From positions 1 through 6,209 of the forward strand of contig DASXSF010000127.1 of assembly GCA_036506155.1 (NCBI GenBank): a stretch of DNA of 6,209 nucleotides. Reading direction: 5' to 3'. The notes under the pieces were generated by a model. It was not told the origin of the DNA and made no database searches. It worked only from the letters and a program-made list of their open reading frames with translations. Both the position numbers and the translations under genes were made by a program. Source of the stretch: DASXRA01 sp036506155 (GTDB lineage Bacteria > Actinomycetota > Actinomycetes > Mycobacteriales > Jatrophihabitantaceae). Shown piece after piece: positions 1 to 5,915 of the stretch (its first letter is position 1; each line of letters begins with the position of its first letter).

Positions 1-246
1 GCGCAGAGCTGGATCCTCATCCACGCCGATCAGCTGCTCCGCACCGACGACGCCGGCCGGACGTGGACGCACACCACCATGCACCACCGCTTCGCAGCGA
101 TCACCAACAGCTACTACGACTTCGCCCCGTTGATCGACTTCTCCACTCACTCGACCGGGTGGGTCCGCGAGTTGGAACCCTCACGGCTGTGGCGCACGAG
201 CACCGCGGGACGGACCTGGACCGAGGTCACGATCCCGCGCACGTGA
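1..246 (+). CDS. C-terminal fragment of a BNR/Asp-box beta-propeller protein
   Basis: The frame is open at the left window edge, so only the last 81 residues are present, ending at TGA 244-246. Two Asp-box-like motifs are visible: TDDAGRTWT at fragment residues 15-23 and TSTAGRTWT at 66-74, about 50 residues apart. This is the spacing and pattern (S/T-x-D/T-x-G-x-T-W) of BNR, YCF48-like or sortilin-type beta-propellers, in which each blade has one such turn. Actinobacterial proteins of this type are often secreted or lipid-anchored, but the N-terminus lies outside the window, so location cannot be seen. The specific ligand or activity is unknown. The next gene, a DUF4232 lipoprotein, starts 31 bp downstream on the same strand with its own ribosome binding site, so the two are probably co-transcribed. 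I am fairly sure of the fold and have no basis for a function. Confidence 0.72.
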   Translation, partial: AQSWILIHADQLLRTDDAGRTWTHTTMHHRFAAITNSYYDFAPLIDFSTHSTGWVRELEPSRLWRTSTAGRTWTEVTIPRT

Positions 247-277
247 GCGGCCCGGCACACCGAAAGAGGTGACAGCC

Positions 278-1276
278 ATGTCAACGGATAGACGCGCGGT
301 GGCCGTCCTATGCGCGTGCATCGGGGTCGCCGTGGCCGGGTGCGCCAGCCGCGCCGCGCCGCCCGCGCCCGCCGGGGCAACCAATCACGGTGTCGACCTG
401 GCCGACACGATTCCGTGGATCCACGCGCCGACCGAGCCGCCGCTACCGCTGCCGCCCCCCGCGCGGCTGCCGCGGCCGACGGATGCGCGCCCGTGCCGGG
501 TCGACGACGTGGCTGCGAGCTTCGACGGGAGCAACGGCGCGGGCGGGCATGCGGTCGTCTACGTAACGTTCCGCAACATCAGCACGTCAACCTGCGTGCT
601 CAACGGCTACCCGCAGGTCACCGCGACCGAACCCGGCCTGCCCGACATCGCCGGGACCGATGGCAGCTTCTTTCCCGGCGACGGCACCGCCAACATGGCG
701 CCGGGCCAGAACACCTTCCTAGCGCTGGAGACCGATACCTACTGCGCCGCCCGCCCAGGCGGCGGCGGCGGCGGGCCGCGCTACCACCACCTCGACATCG
801 TCCTGCCCGCTGGCGGCACCGTCTCGCTCGACCAGCCGGACGGCCTCGACGTCACCTGCGGGCTGCACCTGACCGAGTTCACGGTGCCGCAACCCGAACA
901 ACCCCAGCCGCGCCCACCAGCCGGCCGCCTGACCACGACGCTCGACACGCCGGCGACGGTCGCCGCCGGTGCCACGCTGATCTACGTCGTCGCCCTGACC
1001 AACCCGACCGCCAAGCCCGTCACCCTCAGCCCGTGCCCGGCCTACCTGCAGGCGGCGCCATCGATACCCGTCAAGGACGTCGAGGCGCTCAACTGCCGGC
1101 CGGTCGGCGCCATCGCCGCACACGGCACGGTCCGCTTCGAGATGCACATGCAGATTCCCGTCGACACCACCGCCGGCGAGCTGAAGATCATCTGGCAACT
1201 GGTCGGGCCGGACGCGTCCCCCGAAGCATCAGCGCTAGTCGACCTCGCCCTGACGCCGCAGGCGACTCCCTCCTGA
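278..1276 (+). CDS. DUF4232 domain lipoprotein
   Basis: A 332-residue exported lipoprotein. The hydrophobic signal peptide (residues 5-21) follows basic residues RR and ends in the lipobox VAGC, with C22 the predicted lipidated residue. A Pro/Ala-rich linker spans about residues 27-70. Residues 71-205 match the DUF4232 pattern: a Cys near the domain start (C73), a beta-strand, then FRNISTSTCVLNGYP (C106), with further cysteines at C156 and C194, probably paired in disulfides. A glycine run (161-166) interrupts this domain. Residues 217-330 form a second Ig-like beta domain with LTNPT and SPCPAYLQ motifs and cysteines C253 and C273. DUF4232 proteins are actinobacterial cell-surface proteins of unknown function. 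I chose ATG 278 because AAAGAGG at 263-269 sits 8 bp upstream; the in-frame GTG at 269 would overlap that ribosome binding site. No transcription terminator is evident downstream. Confidence 0.85.
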   Translation: MSTDRRAVAVLCACIGVAVAGCASRAAPPAPAGATNHGVDLADTIPWIHAPTEPPLPLPPPARLPRPTDARPCRVDDVAASFDGSNGAGGHAVVYVTFRNISTSTCVLNGYPQVTATEPGLPDIAGTDGSFFPGDGTANMAPGQNTFLALETDTYCAARPGGGGGGPRYHHLDIVLPAGGTVSLDQPDGLDVTCGLHLTEFTVPQPEQPQPRPPAGRLTTTLDTPATVAAGATLIYVVALTNPTAKPVTLSPCPAYLQAAPSIPVKDVEALNCRPVGAIAAHGTVRFEMHMQIPVDTTAGELKIIWQLVGPDASPEASALVDLALTPQATPS

Positions 1277-1578
1277 CCGCTAGCCAACTACCAGCGCGTG
1301 CATAACGACAGGCACAGCCACCGACACTGCCGGCCCACCGTCCACGCCGGACCGGCGATCACGCCACTCTGCGTGGTCACCGTGCGTGCTTGGGTTTGTC
1401 GCGTCGTCTTACGCCAGTTCTATGCTCGCGACTCGCGTTACGAGCGGCGATCGGGTTACGGTGCCCGCGGTCGCGGCTGGGCGCGCTGTCGGGGTGGACC
1501 TGTCGGGCGTGTCATCATGATCTCGATCGAAGGTGCTGCACAGCGTTAGTGAGAAAACCAGAAGAGGGGTAGCCGAGG
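1277..1578. other. Intergenic region without a convincing gene
   Basis: This 302-bp gap holds no frame with recognisable protein features; short open frames here are Arg/His/Cys-rich, as expected from out-of-frame high-GC DNA. It contains a weak promoter candidate (see 1396-1426) and two adjacent 8-bp palindromes, ATCATGAT (1514-1521) and TCGATCGA (1523-1530), upstream of the ParB-like gene. The palindromes could be operator half-sites or chance. Confidence 0.6.
1396..1426 (+). promoter_or_regulatory. Weak sigma-70-like promoter candidate for the ParB-like gene
   Basis: TTGTCG (1396-1401) and TATGCT (1421-1426) resemble -35 and -10 boxes, separated by a longer than ideal 19 bp. The pair lies about 150 bp upstream of the ParB-like start and in the correct direction. 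This is a consensus resemblance only, and other promoter arrangements are possible. Confidence 0.25.
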
Positions 1579-2397
1579 GTGCGGAGCAGGGTGCAGACGA
1601 TCACGCCGGCGCGCGCTGCGGAGTGGTTGACCGCTAACACCACCAATCGCCCGCTGTCGCGGCCGATCGTCCGTGGCTTTGCCGAGGCGATGCGGCGTGG
1701 CGAGTGGCTGGTCACCCATCAGGGCATCGCCTTCGACGTCAACGGGACACTCGTGGACGGGCAGCATCGGCTGGCCGCGGTCATCGAGGCCGACCAGCCG
1801 GTGGAGATGACGGTGTTCACCGAGGTGCCCGAGGGCGCCTTCGACGTGCTGGACACCGGCAAGCGGCGCACCGCCGCCGATGTGCTGGCCATCGAAGGTG
1901 AGAAGAACAGCATCCTGCTCGCGGCGATGGTGCGCATCGTATGGCTGTATCGCAACCGGCCGGACCTGAACTGGTCCGGCGGTGCGGCTGCGGTCACGAA
2001 CCACCAGATCGTGCAGACCCTTAACGAGCACCCGAAGCTGCGAGAGTTCCTCGGTCGGGGCGAGCAGATCGCGGCCGCCACCGGAATGATCAAAAGCGCC
2101 GCCGGGGCCGCGTCCTACCTCGTCGAGCAGGCCAGCGGGCGCACCGACCTGACCGGCTGGTACGACGGGATCATCGAAGGCGCCGGGCTGGGCAAGGGCG
2201 ATGCCCGGTTGCAGCTGCGGCGGGTGATGTTCACCATGACCCGCCGCCATGCCGGCCAACCCATACGCCGCCGCGACACCCGCGAACACGTCGCCCTCTA
2301 CCTCAAGGCGTTCACCGCCTGGCACACCGGCGAGGCCCTGCCCCGCCTGCGCTTCACCCCCGGCGAACCCATGCCCCGCATCGCCACCACCCGCTGA
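1579..2397 (+). CDS. ParB-like (DGQHR-motif) protein
   Basis: A 272-residue soluble protein. Residues 7-45 form a helical N-terminus with the pattern ITPARAAEWL...NRPL...GEW. Residues 49-85 contain GIAFD, then VDGQHRLAAVIEA with the DGQHR core at 60-64, followed by a hydrophobic strand and LDTGKRRTAADVL at 91-103. This arrangement is seen in ParB/sulfiredoxin-fold proteins of actinobacterial phages, plasmids and integrated islands, where DGQHR is the nucleotide-binding loop of the fold. The C-terminal half is helical with no recognised motif and ends near a common FTAWHTGE-type segment. Biochemical role is unknown; related folds bind CTP or ATP or act as DNA-associated proteins. GTG 1579 is preceded by GAAGAGGGG (1561-1569, 9-bp spacing); an alternative GTG at 1591 has GGAGCAGG directly upstream. 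No partition ATPase (ParA), centromere-like repeats or partner gene is adjacent, so a partition role is not supported. Confidence 0.75.
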   Translation: MRSRVQTITPARAAEWLTANTTNRPLSRPIVRGFAEAMRRGEWLVTHQGIAFDVNGTLVDGQHRLAAVIEADQPVEMTVFTEVPEGAFDVLDTGKRRTAADVLAIEGEKNSILLAAMVRIVWLYRNRPDLNWSGGAAAVTNHQIVQTLNEHPKLREFLGRGEQIAAATGMIKSAAGAASYLVEQASGRTDLTGWYDGIIEGAGLGKGDARLQLRRVMFTMTRRHAGQPIRRRDTREHVALYLKAFTAWHTGEALPRLRFTPGEPMPRIATTR

Positions 2398-2664
2398 ACA
2401 CCGCCCCGGCCCCCAACAGGATCCAGCCGCCGACCAGCCTCGCTCTTTCACGCGAATTCGGCTGACACGCCTGCGAGATGAGGGAAGTGCCTGCCCGGGT
2501 GACCCACTTGCACTACCGCGTGCGACGGTCCTGACCTCGCTGAGACGCGCTCCGAGGTCCTGCCGGGAGGAACCCGACCCGTCCGATCGAGCTGTCGGCG
2601 GCAGCTCGCCGTGGCTGTTACCCCGGACCAGGGCACCTTACTGTTGGAGGCGAGGCGAGTCAGG
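2398..2664. other. Leader region upstream of amrS with two stem-loops
   Basis: This gene-free stretch contains two perfect 7-bp inverted repeats: GACCTCG/CGAGGTC (2533-2539 and 2553-2559) and CGAGCTG/CAGCTCG (2588-2594 and 2602-2608). Either could be a hairpin in the amrS 5' leader or the end of the upstream transcript. No T-run follows them, and I could not match the region to a known riboswitch. I checked specifically for cobalamin riboswitch boxes and did not find them. Confidence 0.4.
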
Positions 2665-3770
2665 ATGCACGAACCGCCCACGCACGACGACCCGTTCACC
2701 GTGTCGACGCGCTACTGGCACCGGCTCGACGATGGACGGATCCAGTGCGACGTCTGCCCGCGCCCTGCCGGCTGCATGAGGGGCAGCGGGGGCTGTGCTT
2801 TGTGCGGGCCCGAGTCGAGGACCAGATCGTGCTCACGTCCTACGGCCGGTCGAGCGGGTTCTGCGTCGATCCGATCGAGAAGAAGCCGCTCAACCACTTG
2901 CTGCCCGGCACCGCGGTGCTCTCCTTCGGGACGGCGGGCTGCAACCTGGCCTGCAAGTTCTGTCAGAAGTGGGACATCTCCAAGTCGCGCGAGACCGACA
3001 CGCTGGCCGACCACGCGTCGCCGGAAGCTCGCGCCCGCACCGCAGCCCAGCTCGGCTGCCGCAGCGTCGCCTTCACCTACAACGACCCGACGATCTTCTG
3101 GGAGCACGCCGCGGACGTGGCCGACGCCTGCCACGAGGTGGGCATCAAGGCGGTGTCGGTGACCGCCGGCTACATGTGCCCCGAGCCGCGGGCCGAGTAC
3201 TACCGCCACGTGGACGCCGCCAACGTGGACCTCAAGGCGTTCACCGAGGACTTCTACCACCGCATCTGCGCGGCCCGGCTCGCGGACGTGCTGGACACGC
3301 TGCAGCACCTCAAACACGAGACGTCCGTATGGTTCGAGATCACCACGCTGCTCATCCCCGGACGCAACGACTCGCCGGCCGAGATCGAGGCCGAGACCAC
3401 GTGGATCATGGAACGCCTGGGCCCGGACGTGCCGCTGCACTTCACGGCGTTTCACCCCGACTACAAGATGCTCGACGTCGCGCCCACGCCGGCTAGCACC
3501 CTTAGCCAGACACGGCTAATCGCCTTAGCCAACGGACTGCGGTACGTGTACACCGGCAACGTCCACGACCCGGCCGGCGGCACCACCTTCTGCCCGTCCT
3601 GCGGCCTCGCCGTGGTGGTGCGCGACTGGTACGACATCACCGACTACGCGCTGGACGGGCACGGCCGCTGCCGGGCCTGCGACACCCATCTGCCCGGCGT
3701 GTACGACGGTGCGGCCGGCCCGTGGGGACGGCGCCGGCTGCCGGTGCGTCTCGCAGCGTCACGCTCGTGA
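2665..3770 (+). CDS. amrS: AmmeMemoRadiSam system radical SAM enzyme, frameshifted near residue 33
   Basis: Radical SAM enzyme of the AmmeMemoRadiSam system; its substrate is not established. The coding sequence lies in two frames. Codons from ATG 2665 (GAGG at 2652-2655 as ribosome binding site) encode 33 residues ending CDVCPR. The remainder is in the -1 frame from about 2763 to TGA 3768-3770, beginning PCRLHEGQRGLCFVR. Joined, the product is about 368 residues, normal for the family. Using joined numbering: N-terminal cysteines C28, C31, C35 and C45; the family block YGRSSGFCVDPIEKKPLNH; and the [4Fe-4S]-binding CX3CX2C at C93, C97 and C100 (CNLACKFC). Next come FTYNDPTIFWE, VTAGYMCPEP, VDLKAFTEDFY and HFTAFHPD. 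A C-terminal CPSC/CRAC pair (C310, C313, C336, C339) may bind zinc. FCQKWDIS carries Lys where the family usually has Asn. If only the longest intact frame (GTG 2745) is translated, C28 and C31 are lost. amrB overlaps its stop by 4 bp. Confidence 0.9.
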
Positions 3771-4540
3771 AGCACGTCCACCCGCCGATGGCTGCGGGCC
3801 GGTTCTACCCGGCCCATCGCTGCGCGCTGGCGACCACCGTCGACGGGTTGCTGGCCGCGGCGGGCCCGCCGTCCGCGGGCCGCCGGCCGGTCGCGCTGAT
3901 CGCGCCGCACGGCGGCTACCCGTACTCCGGGCCCATCGCCGCATCGGCGTACGCGCAGCTCACGCCGTGGTCGGCGGCCATCCGCCGCGTGGTGATCCTG
4001 GGCCCGTCACACTTCGTCGACTTCGACGGCGCGACGCTTCCAGCTGCTACCGCCCTACGCACCCCGCTCGGGGACGTGCCGGTCGGGCCGCTGGACGGGA
4101 CGTACCGCCACGACCAGCCGCACGCGCGCGAGCACTCGATCGAGGTGCAGCTACCGTTCCTGCAACGCGTCCTCGCGCCTGTCTGGACCTGCAGCCCGGT
4201 CGCCCTGGGGCACCTTGGCCCGCACCGCGTTGCCGACCTACTGGAAGGGCTGCCCGCGTCCGACGCCCTCGTCGTATGCAGCACCGACCTGTCGCACTAC
4301 CAGCCACACGAGACCGCGCAGAAACTCGACAGGCATACCGCCTGCGCCATCGTCGATCGTGACCCGGACGGCGTCGGCCCACGCGACGCGTGCGGCCGGG
4401 TCGAGCTGCGCGGCCTGCTGGTGTGGGCACGACGGCACGACCTCCTGATCGACCTGCTCGACCTGCGCACCTCGGGCGACACCTCAGCGGACCGGTCCAG
4501 CGTGGTCGGCTACGGCGCGTTCGCCGCGTACACATCCTGA
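3767..4540 (+). CDS. amrB: AmmeMemoRadiSam system protein B (MEMO1 family)
   Basis: A 257-residue cytoplasmic MEMO1-like protein, full length for the family, whose fold resembles extradiol dioxygenases. Family blocks appear in order: AAGRFYP (9-15), IAPHGGYPYSGPIAA (45-59), VILGPSHF (76-83), EHSIEVQLPFLQ (122-133), STDLSHY (172-178) and DACGRVELRGLL (207-218). H48, H82 and C209 occupy the positions of human MEMO1 H49, H81 and C244, the metal-site residues, so the site looks intact. I chose GTG 3767 because it overlaps the amrS stop as GTGA, a typical arrangement for translational coupling, and gives the usual MEMO N-terminus. GTG 3722 lies further upstream in frame but would add residues not typical of the family. 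Human MEMO1 binds iron and copper; the bacterial role with AmrS is unresolved. AmrA (AMMECR1) is often encoded next, but here a 76-bp inverted repeat begins 17 bp after the stop. Confidence 0.92.
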   Translation: MKHVHPPMAAGRFYPAHRCALATTVDGLLAAAGPPSAGRRPVALIAPHGGYPYSGPIAASAYAQLTPWSAAIRRVVILGPSHFVDFDGATLPAATALRTPLGDVPVGPLDGTYRHDQPHAREHSIEVQLPFLQRVLAPVWTCSPVALGHLGPHRVADLLEGLPASDALVVCSTDLSHYQPHETAQKLDRHTACAIVDRDPDGVGPRDACGRVELRGLLVWARRHDLLIDLLDLRTSGDTSADRSSVVGYGAFAAYTS

Positions 4541-4557
4541 GGCTGCTGGGGGAATGA

Positions 4558-4633
4558 CGCCGCGCATAACCACAGCCCGGCGGCCGGAGGCCGCCTGCGG
4601 CACCGCGTACATACCTCGGCGTTATGCGCGGCG
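4558..4633. repeat. 76-bp nested inverted repeat after amrB
   Basis: A perfect 13-bp inverted repeat, CGCCGCGCATAAC (4558-4570) with GTTATGCGCGGCG (4621-4633), encloses a second perfect hairpin, GGCGGCC-GGA-GGCCGCC (4579-4595). It starts 17 bp after the amrB stop. It could act as a factor-independent terminator or transcript-stabilising structure without a T-run, a recombination or regulatory site, or a minimal MITE-like insertion. No matching direct repeat flanks it, which argues against a recent transposon insertion. Confidence 0.7.
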
Positions 4634-4783
4634 GGACGTGACTGATTGCTCGGTCGTTGCGGCCGTCGCCACTCCTCGTCGCCAGAGCGCACGCCCTGCG
4701 TGAGCCACCTCGACCCTTACCGGCAGGATGCGCCCTCCCGGCTCATGTCCGCGATAGATCGCGGCGCCTTGGCGATGCTTGCG

Positions 4784-4808
4784 ATCGCTGGGCAAAGCAC
4801 CCAGCGAT
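4784..4808. repeat. Strong hairpin, 9-bp stem
   Basis: ATCGCTGGG (4784-4792) and CCCAGCGAT (4800-4808) pair perfectly around a 7-nt loop. No T-run follows on either strand. A smaller inverted repeat, GCGAT-AG-ATCGC, lies just upstream at 4751-4762. The hairpin borders the repeat-rich attachment-like region and may be a terminator or part of that site. Confidence 0.6.
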
Positions 4809-4831
4809 GCCAGTCTCAGGCGATATGCCCT

Positions 4832-4923
4832 GTCTCATTGCGTCCCAAGCGTCCCGCCGCGTCCCGGCCGCTGACCGCCGCCAAGCCTCCGCCAAGCCCC
4901 CGTTTACTACAACCGTTACTACA
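4832..4923 (+). repeat. Left-flank tandem repeat cluster of the putative att region
   Basis: Three short direct-repeat families lie side by side. GCGTCCC occurs at 4840-4846, 4849-4855 and 4859-4865 (9- and 10-bp periods), preceded by GTCTC at 4832. CCGCCAAGCC occurs at 4878-4887 and 4889-4898 (11-bp period). TTACTACA occurs at 4904-4911 and 4916-4923 (12-bp period). Periods near one helical turn fit arm-type binding sites for an integrase or accessory protein. Related GTCTC/CGTCCC and ACTACAAC repeats occur beyond the tRNA fragment at 5059-5165. Confidence 0.6.
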
Positions 4924-4938
4924 CGTCGTGAGACGACG
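4924..4938. repeat. Small hairpin beside the terminator
   Basis: CGTCGT (4924-4929) and ACGACG (4933-4938) form a perfect 6-bp stem with a GAG loop, directly between the TTACTACA repeats and the 4940-4964 hairpin. It may extend the tRNA terminator structure on the minus strand or be part of the attachment region. Confidence 0.4.
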
Positions 4939-4939
4939 A

Positions 4940-4964
4940 AGGCCCTCTCGCTGGGAAAGGGCCT
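4940..4964 (-). terminator. Terminator-like hairpin downstream of the tRNA fragment
   Basis: Read on the minus strand, AGGCCCT and AGGGCCT form a 7-bp GC-rich stem with an 11-nt loop, beginning 21 bp beyond the 3' end of the tRNA half. Only a weakly T-rich tail (TCGTCGTCT) follows. GGCCCT-type hairpins of this kind commonly follow actinobacterial tRNA genes, so it is probably the original tRNA terminator carried along with the tRNA 3' end. Confidence 0.55.
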
Positions 4965-4984
4965 ACGCCGTAAGGTGATTCTCC

Positions 4985-5028
4985 GTAGCGGGGGAGGATT
5001 TGAACCTCCGACCTCTGGGTTATGAGCC
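4985..5028 (-). other. 3' half of an initiator tRNA-fMet, probable attachment-site core
   Basis: On the minus strand the sequence reads as the 3' half of a tRNA. It has anticodon loop CTCATAA with CAT at 5024-5022, the 3' anticodon stem CCCAG, variable region AGGTC, T stem-loop GGAGG-TTCAAAT-CCTCC, and acceptor 3' strand ending GCTAC without an encoded CCA. CTCATAA followed by CCC, and the GGTTCAAATCC T-arm, are typical of actinobacterial initiator tRNA. Upstream of 5028 the 5' anticodon stem does not pair (only two of five positions match) and there is no D-arm or 5' acceptor strand, so this is not a functional tRNA. Tyrosine integrases of phages and AICE-type elements commonly use a tRNA 3' half of 40-50 bp as the att core, which fits this length. 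The acceptor strand has one C fewer than expected. An intact tRNA-fMet should exist elsewhere or at the other element end. Confidence 0.7.
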
Positions 5029-5058
5029 GCCCGAGCCCTGTCCAGCCGTTCGCACCTC

Positions 5059-5165
5059 GTCTCGCACGTCCCATCCAGTCGCGGCACACACGGCCAGACC
5101 GTCTCACCGCGTCTCACGCGTCCCGGCGCATCACACCACGTCTGACTACAACTTTGACTACAACT
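5059..5165 (+). repeat. Right-flank repeat cluster of the putative att region
   Basis: GTCTC-N3-CGTCCC occurs at 5059-5072 and 5111-5124, with an extra GTCTC at 5101-5105. TGACTACAACT occurs twice with a 12-bp period, at 5143-5153 and 5155-5165. Both families resemble those to the left of the tRNA half (GTCTC-N4-CGTCCC at 4832-4846; TTACTACA twice with the same 12-bp period), in the same orientation. Flanking of a tRNA-derived core by the same repeat types is what integrase arm sites look like. Confidence 0.6.
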
Positions 5166-5897
5166 CCGTGCCGCCCAGCCCATCCATGCCCCGCCCGCGA
5201 CAGGCAAGCCTCGTGACAGAGCCGTGACCCGTCCGAAGACGTCGGCCACCCGTTCTGCGCGTGGAGCGCCTGAGTATCACAAATAGAGTTATAGAGGGTC
5301 CCCGGCGTCGCGCGTGACGTGACGCGCCCAAGGTCGCCATCCGCGTAGGAGAACGCCAGCTGTAGGAACCGAGATTCCATGTCATTTCCGGACTCGTGTT
5401 GCCAGCGCCGACCATCTGGGGCAGGGCGATGCTGCGGGACTGCGAGGTCCACTATGCCCCCGGTGATCGCAAAAGCCGGTCGTGACGACGCTCGGCGAGG
5501 TGGACGCCGAGAGCGGCGTCCGTGGCCGGCCAGTTCACGGGGCGCACTCATACGTCCGCCAGCGGTACTGTTCGGAGCTGTTCTGGTCGGCGACGACCGA
5601 TGGCCATGTTGTCCACGAGAGCCCGTCTGGAACTCGACTGGTTACTGCCGGCTGACTTCGAACCTTAAGCGGTCCATTCCACGCTGAGCGTGACGCCCGG
5701 ACATGCCGAGTTGCGGGCGTGCGGCGTGGATACTCATTTACGCGCCGCATCAAGTTGCGAATTGACCTGACGCACCTGACGCGATCGCCAACCTCCGTGA
5801 GTGCGATAAGCCAGCGCAAGGGTGAGCCAATGCAACACCTTGGGTGGCTTTCGCCTGGCCGGCGCTGGAGCGACGTTGGATGTGACAGGAAGCGTCT
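5166..5897. other. Gene-free, lower-GC region
   Basis: No frame on either strand here has recognisable protein features or the third-position GC bias of the neighbouring genes. There is an AT-rich patch at about 5277-5298 and a 6-bp hairpin GCGCGT/ACGCGC at 5310-5327. The base composition is visibly less GC-rich than the genes on both sides, in keeping with acquired or decayed DNA next to an attachment site. The stretch before the lipoprotein gene must contain its promoter, but I could not identify a convincing one. Confidence 0.55.
5765..5782 (+). repeat. Perfect tandem 9-bp repeat upstream of the lipoprotein gene
   Basis: ACCTGACGC is repeated twice without spacing (5765-5773 and 5774-5782), about 135 bp upstream of the lipoprotein start. 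Tandem copies of this size can be operator half-sites, but no regulator is encoded nearby and it may be chance. Confidence 0.35.
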
Positions 5898-5907
5898 AGG
5901 AGGGAGG
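5898..5907 (+). promoter_or_regulatory. Strong ribosome binding site for the lipoprotein gene
   Basis: AGGAGGGAGG lies 8 bp upstream of ATG 5916. It matches the anti-Shine-Dalgarno sequence very well and fixes the start of the following gene, even though its frame breaks after 19 codons. Confidence 0.8.
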
Positions 5908-5915
5908 CGAGACTG

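Noticed and set aside
1546..2451. Long minus-strand open frame (301 codons) opposite the ParB-like gene
   Set aside because: Its translation is Gly/Ala/Arg-rich low-information sequence with no family motif, while the plus strand shows a clear DGQHR protein. It is a high-GC antisense shadow.
2755..2770. Programmed -1 ribosomal frameshift in amrS
   Set aside because: The junction (CCG CGC CCT) has no X-XXY-YYZ slippery heptamer and the shift would require mismatched re-pairing. A one-base deletion is simpler.
2712..3455. Minus-strand open frame opposite amrS, and the plus-strand frame at 2795-3496
   Set aside because: Both overlap the unmistakable AmrS motifs and show no domain of their own.
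4832..4923. CRISPR array or replication iterons
   Set aside because: Repeats are only 7-10 bp with 9-12-bp periods and no unique spacers, so it is not CRISPR. No replication initiator gene is present to support an origin.
4985..5060. A complete tRNA-Met gene
   Set aside because: Only the anticodon loop to the 3' end matches. The 5' anticodon stem pairs at just two of five positions, and no D-arm or 5' acceptor strand is present upstream on the minus strand.
5158..5187. Minus-strand tail reading MDGLGGTEL-stop, resembling an actinobacterial integrase C-terminus next to the arm repeats
   Set aside because: The upstream sequence in that frame shows no integrase motifs (no catalytic R-H-R-Y region), so nine residues are not enough to claim an integrase remnant.
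4743..5249. Minus-strand open frame of 168 codons across the tRNA half
   Set aside because: It contains HNPEVGGSNPPP, a well-known artefact peptide produced by translating tRNA 3' ends. It also runs through the repeat clusters and has no domain.
5379..5687. Plus-strand open frame of 102 codons in the lower-GC region
   Set aside because: No ribosome binding site, no recognisable domain, Arg/Cys-rich composition, and no third-position GC bias.
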